Source: Bacteroidota bacterium
Lineage (GTDB): Bacteria; Bacteroidota; Bacteroidia; Cytophagales; Cytophagaceae
Length of the DNA stretch: 64,000 bases
Assembly (NCBI GenBank): GCA_023458555.1
Contig: JAEWYS010000001.1
Location: forward strand, 372,001-436,000
Direction of reading: 5' to 3'
Made by a program: the position numbers and the translations under genes. Shown here piece by piece: positions 58,626-64,000 of the stretch. The first letter of the stretch is position 1; every line of letters begins with the position of its first letter. The notes below the pieces were generated by a model. It ran no database searches. It was not told where the DNA came from and was given only the letters and a program-made list of their open reading frames with translations.

Positions 58626-59996
58626 TTATTGAACAATTTCCTCTGCAAAATCTCTGAGGGAAATACCATCAAAGTTTCCGGAAGTCATTAGCAGTATAAC
58701 TTTGCTCTTCAGATCGAGGCTTAATATGGCCTGTTTTAGCTCGCTACTGTCTGTGAATACTTTTAGCTGTTTATTGTTAAAGGCATTCTGAACTTCTTCC
58801 GGGGTGATTGCCTCCAGCTTTTTGTGCTCGATTGTCTTAGGGTTGTAATATACAAAAGGCAAGTCTGCATTTTCAAAACAGTCTTTGTATTGAGGAAGAA
58901 ACTGCTTGTTCAGGCTGCTAAAAGTATGTAATTCCAGAACAGCAACTACTTCATATTGGGAAAACTGTTCTTTTACAGCAGATGTCGTTGCTTTAAGTTT
59001 AGAAGGAGCATGGGCAAAATCTTTGAAAACAATGGTTGAGCTGTTTTTTTTCAGAAGCTCAAGCCGGTTTGATGCTCCTCTGAAGGACTTAATCGCTTCA
59101 TTAAACATTTCGGGAGTGATTCCTATTTTAAGACAAACAGCTCTGGCCCCGCTTAGATTATTAAGATTGTGTTTCCCAAATACCTGCAATGCTACCGGTG
59201 GCTCTTCTTTGCTGAGAAAAGTTATACCATTTTTAATTTCATATTTTGGGGTTTTGTATTCAATCTGCTGAACATCATCACGTTCTTTTCTGCATATAAC
59301 GGTTAAAAGATCATCTTCTTCATTGTATATAAGCGAGCCGCCTTTGGGAGTAGAATCAGCCAGTGTCTCAAACTGACGAACGTATTCATCAAAAGTAGGG
59401 AATACATTGATGTGATCCCAGCTGATTCCGCTTATCAGTGCAATATGATGATGATAATGTAAAAACTTCGGGGTAGGATCGGCAGGAGAACTAAGGTACT
59501 CATCACCTTCAATGATTATAATGGGGGCATCGTCTGAAAGCTTTACCATAGTGTCAAAACCTTCCAGCTGAGCACCGACCATATAGTCAAACTTGCGTTT
59601 ATGAAACGCCAGAACATGCAGAATCATAGAGGTAATGGTTGTTTTCCCATGACTGCCACATATGACAATGCGTTGTTTGTCTTTGGACTGTTCGTATATG
59701 AATTCGGGATACGAGTATATTTTAAGCCCCAGCTGCTGAGCTTTAATCAGTTCGGGATTATCTTTTCTGGCGTGCATTCCGAGAATGACCGCATCCAGAT
59801 CTCCGGTGATTTTTTCCGGAAACCACCCGACAGATTCGGGCAAAATACCGGCTTTGGCAAGTCTTGTTCTGGAGGGTTCAAAAATCTCGTCGTCAGAACC
59901 ACTTACCTGAAATCCCTGATTAGCTAATGCTAAAGCCAGATTATGCATGGCACTTCCGCCAATGGCAATAAAATGAATTTTTCCTTTTTCCAACAT
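58626..59996 (-). CDS. mpl: Mpl: UDP-MurNAc:L-Ala-gamma-D-Glu-meso-DAP ligase
   Basis: The Mur-ligase-family protein has 456 residues from the ATG at 59996. It recycles peptidoglycan by joining recovered tripeptide to UDP-MurNAc. Marks are KIHFIAIGGSAMHNLALALA at the start, RIVICGSHGKTTITSMILHV (ATP loop, near residue 110), IEGDEYLSSPADPTPKFLHY near residue 161 and the GKHNLNNLSGARAVCL stretch near residue 272, then SNRLELL. An in-frame TTG at 60020 lies within the -7 promoter box, so it cannot be the translated start. GAGGAG directly before the ATG is a good ribosome site. Confidence 0.92.
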   Translation of the reverse strand: MLEKGKIHFIAIGGSAMHNLALALANQGFQVSGSDDEIFEPSRTRLAKAGILPESVGWFPEKITGDLDAVILGMHARKDNPELIKAQQLGLKIYSYPEFIYEQSKDKQRIVICGSHGKTTITSMILHVLAFHKRKFDYMVGAQLEGFDTMVKLSDDAPIIIIEGDEYLSSPADPTPKFLHYHHHIALISGISWDHINVFPTFDEYVRQFETLADSTPKGGSLIYNEEDDLLTVICRKERDDVQQIEYKTPKYEIKNGITFLSKEEPPVALQVFGKHNLNNLSGARAVCLKIGITPEMFNEAIKSFRGASNRLELLKKNSSTIVFKDFAHAPSKLKATTSAVKEQFSQYEVVAVLELHTFSSLNKQFLPQYKDCFENADLPFVYYNPKTIEHKKLEAITPEEVQNAFNNKQLKVFTDSSELKQAILSLDLKSKVILLMTSGNFDGISLRDFAEEIVQ

Positions 59997-60017
59997 CTCC
60001 TCGTATAAAGTATATGT

Positions 60018-60048
60018 CAAAATTAAAATAATTTAAAAAACCATCAAA
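60018..60048 (-). promoter_or_regulatory. Consensus Bacteroidota promoter for mpl and the exonuclease
   Basis: Reading leftward, TTTG (60045-60048), a 19-bp spacer and TAATTTTG (60018-60025) match the -33/-7 consensus exactly. Transcription should begin near 60013, about 17 bp before the mpl ATG. Confidence 0.75.
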
Positions 60049-60200
60049 TTTGCTTTCCTTTAAGAGTGATTCTATTTTCGAAGTTCAGGTATAATGCCTG
60101 CCGAAAATTGTGATAAATTTACATACAGCCATAACCCCGGTGTTGATATGTATCCAAAGAATGTGGATTAGAGGAGCGTTCAATCAATTAATTTTACCGA

Positions 60201-61769
60201 ATGGATAAAACCAAAAGTCGAGTTGGCAACTATCGCAAAAACATTGAAGAAATAGCGAAAGGCTTGGGCAAGATTCAACCACAGGCGCTCGATATCGAGG
60301 CTGCTGTATTGGGAGCAATCATGCTGGAGAAAGATGCGCTGATACAGGTTATTGATATTTTAAAGCCTGAAAGCTTTTATCATCCCAAGCATCAATTGAT
60401 TTATAAATCAATTATTCAGCTGTTTGACAGGTCTGAGCCTATTGATATTCTCACGGTTGTAAATCAGCTCAGGGTTAACGGAGAACTGGAACTTGCCGGA
60501 GGAGCTTTTTTTGTTTCGGAACTTACGGCTACGGTTAACTCTGCTGCCAATATTGAAGCGCATACCCGGATTATTCAGGAGCAGGCTATTAAGCGTGAGC
60601 TTATAACAATTGCCAGTCAGATTGAAAAGGATGCCTATGAAGATACGACCGACGTGTTTGAGCTACTGGACAAGACGGAGCAGAATCTTTACAAAGTATC
60701 TGAGGCTAATATCAAGAAGAATTTTTCTGATATGCGTTCAATTCTTCGAAGCGCACTTGCGGAACTGGAAAGCAAGCGCGGACATGAAGGAGCATTGACC
60801 GGAGTGCCCAGCGGTTTTACTCAGCTTGATCGCCTGACTTCCGGCTGGCAACGAAGCGACCTTATTATTCTTGCAGCTCGTCCGGGTATGGGTAAAACAG
60901 CTTTTGTTGTTTCTGCTATGCGGAACGCTGCTGTTGATTTTAATAAACCGGTAGCCATATTTTCTCTGGAAATGTCATCGGTCCAGCTTGTCAATCGTCT
61001 TATTTGTGCGGAAGCTGAACTGGACAGTGAAAAAATAAAAAAAGGTACTCTTGAAGAATATGAGTGGCAGCAGCTGCATCATAAAATACGGAAACTGGAA
61101 AGCGCACCTATATATATAGACGATACTCCGGCTTTGTCTATTCGTGAGCTTCGGACAAAATGCCGACGATTAAAAGCCAAGCACGGGCTGGAAATGATTA
61201 TCATTGACTACCTCCAGCTTATGTCTGGGGACAGCAGCGGCAAAGGAAATCAGGGAAACAGAGAGCAGGAAATTTCTGCGATCTCCCGGGCGCTGAAAAA
61301 TCTGGCAAAAGAGCTTAGTGTTCCTGTGATAGCTCTGTCGCAGCTTAGCCGTGCTGTGGAAACGAGAGGGGGAGATAAGAGGCCTCAGCTGTCGGATTTG
61401 AGGGAATCCGGTGCGATTGAGCAGGATGCAGATATGGTTATCTTTTTATATCGTCCGGAGTATTATAAGATTGATCAGGATGAAATGGGGAACTCTCTGA
61501 AAGGCGTGGGAGAGGTTATTGTGGCAAAGCACAGAAATGGTAGCCTGGATAGTGTCTTTCTCAAATTTATCGGTAAATACACCAAGTTTGGGGACCTTGA
61601 AGTAAATAGCGATTTCGGCGGGTTCAGTAATGCTGCTCTTGATGCTGCTGCTCCGGGATTTGATGCTCCGGCCAGAACACTTGGAAGTAAAATCAATGAT
61701 TTTAATAACCCTCTTCCACCTATGAATAATGCAGGTGGCGGGGAAGAAGATGATTTTGTACCTTTCTGA
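60201..61769 (+). CDS. dnaB: Replicative DNA helicase
   Basis: DnaB (522 residues) unwinds DNA at the replication fork. It has the N-terminal helical domain (AAVLGAIMLEKDALIQVIDI near residue 34) and the RecA-like motor with Walker A ILAARPGMGKTAFVVSAM (about 224-240), FSLEMSSVQLVNRLI, Walker B LEMIIIDYLQLM and VIALSQLSRAVETR. The C-terminus has the IVAKHRNGSLDSVFLKF segment and an extra disordered tail ending GGGEEDDFVPF. The acidic, aromatic ending resembles SSB-type interaction tails, an observation only. There is no intein insertion. A terminator lies about 30 bp downstream. Confidence 0.95.
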   Translation: MDKTKSRVGNYRKNIEEIAKGLGKIQPQALDIEAAVLGAIMLEKDALIQVIDILKPESFYHPKHQLIYKSIIQLFDRSEPIDILTVVNQLRVNGELELAGGAFFVSELTATVNSAANIEAHTRIIQEQAIKRELITIASQIEKDAYEDTTDVFELLDKTEQNLYKVSEANIKKNFSDMRSILRSALAELESKRGHEGALTGVPSGFTQLDRLTSGWQRSDLIILAARPGMGKTAFVVSAMRNAAVDFNKPVAIFSLEMSSVQLVNRLICAEAELDSEKIKKGTLEEYEWQQLHHKIRKLESAPIYIDDTPALSIRELRTKCRRLKAKHGLEMIIIDYLQLMSGDSSGKGNQGNREQEISAISRALKNLAKELSVPVIALSQLSRAVETRGGDKRPQLSDLRESGAIEQDADMVIFLYRPEYYKIDQDEMGNSLKGVGEVIVAKHRNGSLDSVFLKFIGKYTKFGDLEVNSDFGGFSNAALDAAAPGFDAPARTLGSKINDFNNPLPPMNNAGGGEEDDFVPF

Positions 61770-61800
61770 TGTGATCTGATCACGGGGAAGTCTTCTGAAT

Positions 61801-61842
61801 AAAGGATGCTGTTGCTTATAGAAAGCACTGCATCCTTTTTTT
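61801..61842 (+). terminator. Terminator after dnaB
   Basis: Arms AAAGGATGC (61801-61809) and GCATCCTTT (61830-61838) pair perfectly. A smaller stem (GCTT/AAGC) extends inside the loop, and the right arm continues into a run of T residues. Confidence 0.85.
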
Positions 61843-62319
61843 ATGCTTAGACGTAAAAGAATAAATGGATAATCGGTTTAAATTTTAACAGATACTTTAT
61901 ATTAAAGTATTAGATTATCTATTTGTATTTATTGTATTGATATAAAATTATTTAAATTGATTTTTATTTTTATTTTGACATAATGTCATATTGTAAAAAT
62001 ACAATTTTTTAAATGATTACAATTGTTAATCCAAGTGAAAAGACAGGATAAAGAGTGAATTTTTTTTGAAAGGGAAAAGCATGAAGTCGTAATAATACTC
62101 ATGAAATATATTGTATTATTCCAAGGGTAACCAGAGCTCCGGATTTTGGGTATACAATAACGTTGAATAATGAAGTGCTAAGCGAGTTGCTTATGCCAGT
62201 TCCGGAGTTATCGGGCAGTGAATGAATAGTTCGTATAAGGCAGGCGCATAGTATGGTTCGGGTAATCCGGAAAAATAACAATGTTTGCAACTCCCGGGCG
62301 GTTGAAAAGGATGTAGCAG
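61843..62319. other. Intergenic region without recognisable gene
   Basis: The left two-thirds is very AT-rich and holds only short random frames. The right third (about 62090-62319) is less AT-rich and could be a decayed remnant or the 3' untranslated part of the lipoprotein gene. I see no RNA structure, attachment site or coding signal. Confidence 0.5.
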
Positions 62320-62520
62320 CTATTTACAGGTACACTGTCCGCCAAGGCTGTCAGCCTGTATCCGGCAGTATCTCCGGATCTTATCCTGTTCCCGGCTTTT
62401 ACCGCAGTACTCACTCATTTGGGTCTTATTCCCGGTCTTATCCGTATAAGAGCATTCAATACAGGTAGTGCAGGCAGAAAACCCAATGCTCAGAAGGGTG
62501 GCAATGATTATAGCTCTCAT
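62320..62520 (-). CDS. Small Cys-rich lipoprotein
   Basis: The 66-residue product has a lipoprotein signal (MRAIIIATLLSIGFSAC) with the lipobox FSAC and mature N-terminal Cys at residue 17. The rest is only about 50 residues but holds six more Cys: two as TTCIEC, two as SEYCGK and RRYCR, and two in the final QCTCK. That density suggests disulfide bonding or a metal site. No known family is recognised. It is divergent from hisG, so the intergenic stretch 62521-62627 serves both. Confidence 0.7.
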   Translation of the reverse strand: MRAIIIATLLSIGFSACTTCIECSYTDKTGNKTQMSEYCGKSREQDKIRRYCRIQADSLGGQCTCK

Positions 62521-62571
62521 ATACTTTTTTATGAAATGTAATAATAAATTAATTATTCGGTTTTTAAAAAA

Positions 62572-62602
62572 TTGTATTTAATGGTTTCCCTATGTTACTT
62601 TG
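62572..62602 (+). promoter_or_regulatory. Candidate promoter of the hisGD operon
   Basis: TTG (62572-62574), a 20-bp spacer and TTACTTTG (62595-62602) fit the Bacteroidota promoter pattern with one mismatch in the -7 element. Transcription would begin about 20 bp before the hisG ATG. No His-rich leader peptide or attenuator is visible. Confidence 0.5.
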
Positions 62603-62627
62603 CTAAAATATCAATATCCTATTCATA

Positions 62628-63488
62628 ATGACAAAAGTGCTGAGACTGGCTGTTCAAAAATCCGGAAGACTAAGTGAGGATTCTCTGAAACTTATAAAAG
62701 AATGTGGTATATCGTTTAACAACGGTGCCGGTAAGCTAAAATCGGTCGCTTCAAATTTCCCGATTGAGTTATTGTTTTTGCGGGATGATGATATACCCGG
62801 CTATGTATCAGATGGAGTTGCCGACCTGGGGATAGTAGGGGAAAATGTGTATGTAGAGAAGCAAAAGTCAGTAAAAGTGATTGAAAAGCTTGGATTCTCA
62901 AAATGTCGCTTGTCCATTGGGGTTGATAAATCCTTTGATTATAAAGGAATAAAATCGTTGCAGGGGATGGAGATTGCTACATCCTATCCATATATTTTGT
63001 CTGAATTTCTGAAAGAAAACGGGATTACTGCCGGAATTCATGAAATCAGCGGTTCAGTCGAGATCGCTCCCAGTATCGGATTGGCAGATGCTGTTTGCGA
63101 TATCGTAAGTTCAGGAAGTACCTTGATAAGTAACGGGTTAAAGGAAGCTGAGGTTATTTTCAGATCCGAGGCTGTTCTTATTGGATACCCCGATCTGTCT
63201 GAAGAAAAATCCGGGATTCTGAATGATTTATTGTTCAGAATGAATGCTGTGAGAAATGCACAGAATAAAAAGTATATTCTGCTGAATGCTCCCAATGCTT
63301 CTATCGATACGATTATTCAACTGTTGCCCGGAGTAAAGAGTCCGACTATAATGCCTCTGGCTGAGGAGGGGTGGAGTTCATTGCATTCAGTCGTGAATGA
63401 GAATGAGTTCTGGGAAGTTATAGAAAAATTAAGAGAAGCAGGCGCTGAGGGAATTTTAGTATTACCCATTGAAAAAATTATTCGCTGA
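62628..63488 (+). CDS. hisG: ATP phosphoribosyltransferase, long form
   Basis: HisG (286 residues) joins ATP and PRPP in the first committed step of histidine synthesis. It is the long form: after the catalytic part, with RLAVQKSGRLSEDSLKLIKE, the DDDIPGYVSDGVADLGIVG segment and ISGSVEIAPSIGLADAVCDI, there is a C-terminal regulatory (HisG_C) domain with KSPTIMPLAEEGWSSLHSVV and the ending AEGILVLPIEKIIR. The long form is histidine-inhibited by itself and does not need HisZ. The stop overlaps the hisD start (TGATG), so the operon begins here. Confidence 0.95.
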   Translation: MTKVLRLAVQKSGRLSEDSLKLIKECGISFNNGAGKLKSVASNFPIELLFLRDDDIPGYVSDGVADLGIVGENVYVEKQKSVKVIEKLGFSKCRLSIGVDKSFDYKGIKSLQGMEIATSYPYILSEFLKENGITAGIHEISGSVEIAPSIGLADAVCDIVSSGSTLISNGLKEAEVIFRSEAVLIGYPDLSEEKSGILNDLLFRMNAVRNAQNKKYILLNAPNASIDTIIQLLPGVKSPTIMPLAEEGWSSLHSVVNENEFWEVIEKLREAGAEGILVLPIEKIIR

Positions 63489-64000
63489 TGAAGGTTATAG
63501 AATATCCGGAAAGAGAGAATTGGGATAAAATCATTCAGAGACCAGGCTTTTCTCTGGAACACCTGGAAGATATTGTAAAGCCGGTTCTGGAGGAGGTAAG
63601 GCAACATGGAGACCGGGCTATTATTGAGTTGACAGAGAAGTTTGATAAGGTGAAGCTATCCGGGTTAATAGTTTCTGACGCAGAAATAAAAGAAGCCGAA
63701 GGACTTGTGGATCAGGAGCTGAAAGAGGCGATTAATATAGCAAGACAGAATATTTATCGTTTTCATTATGCGCAGCTGGAAAGAATGGAACCGGTAGAAA
63801 CAATGACGGGAGTATCCTGCTGGCGAAAGAGTATTGCCATTCAAAAGGTCGGATTGTATATACCGGGCGGCTCAGCTCCCTTATTTTCCACGGTCTTAAT
63901 GCTGGCTATTCCTGCCAATATTGCCGGTTGTGAAGAAATAGTATTGTGTACACCGCCTGATAAGAATGGAAAAGTGCATCCTGCTATTTTATACACCGCA
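63488..64000 (+). CDS. hisD: Histidinol dehydrogenase (3' end outside window)
   Basis: The first 171 codons are visible. They read MKVIEYPERENWDKIIQRPG and later SCWRKSIAIQKVGLYIPGGS, followed by APLFSTVLMLAIPANIAGC, all typical of HisD. This enzyme performs the last two oxidations from histidinol to histidine using two NAD. It begins inside the hisG stop codon. The active-site histidines and Zn ligands lie beyond the window. Confidence 0.93.
   Translation, partial: MKVIEYPERENWDKIIQRPGFSLEHLEDIVKPVLEEVRQHGDRAIIELTEKFDKVKLSGLIVSDAEIKEAEGLVDQELKEAINIARQNIYRFHYAQLERMEPVETMTGVSCWRKSIAIQKVGLYIPGGSAPLFSTVLMLAIPANIAGCEEIVLCTPPDKNGKVHPAILYTA

Noticed and set aside
62099..62290. 63-residue minus-strand frame after dnaB
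   Set aside because: No signal, family resemblance or start context; treated as intergenic.

Overview
The window looks like chromosome of a member of the Bacteroidota, most likely order Cytophagales. The evidence is two PorP/SprF-family type IX secretion proteins, a giant adhesin ending in a gliding-associated (CHU_C, type B) sorting domain, a TamL-type lipoprotein, Bacteroidota-style promoters (TTTG, about 19-21 bp, TAnnTTTG) and few strong Shine-Dalgarno sites. The DNA is moderately AT-rich. I see no rRNA, tRNA, CRISPR array, prophage or insertion sequence. Most of the window is core metabolism; the accessory part is roughly 38.3-55.1 kb.

Layout. 1-5.3 kb: the end of a secreted protein, a small TPR-like gene, etfB-etfA with a BFN/UVR protein, then mgsA-dacB. 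5.4-20 kb, minus strand: terC with its own promoter, then a complete 14-gene complex I operon (nuoA to nuoN) with a DedA gene attached downstream. NuoG is a short form. 20.3-29.3 kb: a CorC/HlyC-type CBS protein, a large predicted metallopeptidase/propeller/barrel protein, a CbpA-type J protein, several small proteins, a histone-deacetylase-like enzyme, a possible HolD-like protein, a thioesterase and pcm. 29.4-38.3 kb: an exopolysaccharide-initiating sugar transferase, ribE, an orphan LytTR regulator, a PAP2 phosphatase, hemF, a GT-C-like membrane protein, tamL and a SpoU methyltransferase.

38.3-54.1 kb is a type IX secretion/adhesion locus. A PorE-like TPR/PD40 protein without an OmpA domain and two tandem PorP/SprF paralogues face a 3779-residue secreted protein. 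That protein has 32 recognisable repeats of about 88 residues and a type B C-terminal signal. A small secreted, very basic protein lies 9 bp after it. By analogy with SprF-SprB, I infer that the PorP proteins serve export or anchoring of the giant protein.

54.9-64 kb returns to housekeeping: a small membrane protein, PBP1A, a DEDDh exonuclease and mpl (from a near-perfect promoter), dnaB, a Cys-rich lipoprotein, and hisG-hisD, the latter cut by the window edge.

All assignments come from reading motifs, gene order and lengths. No database search was run.
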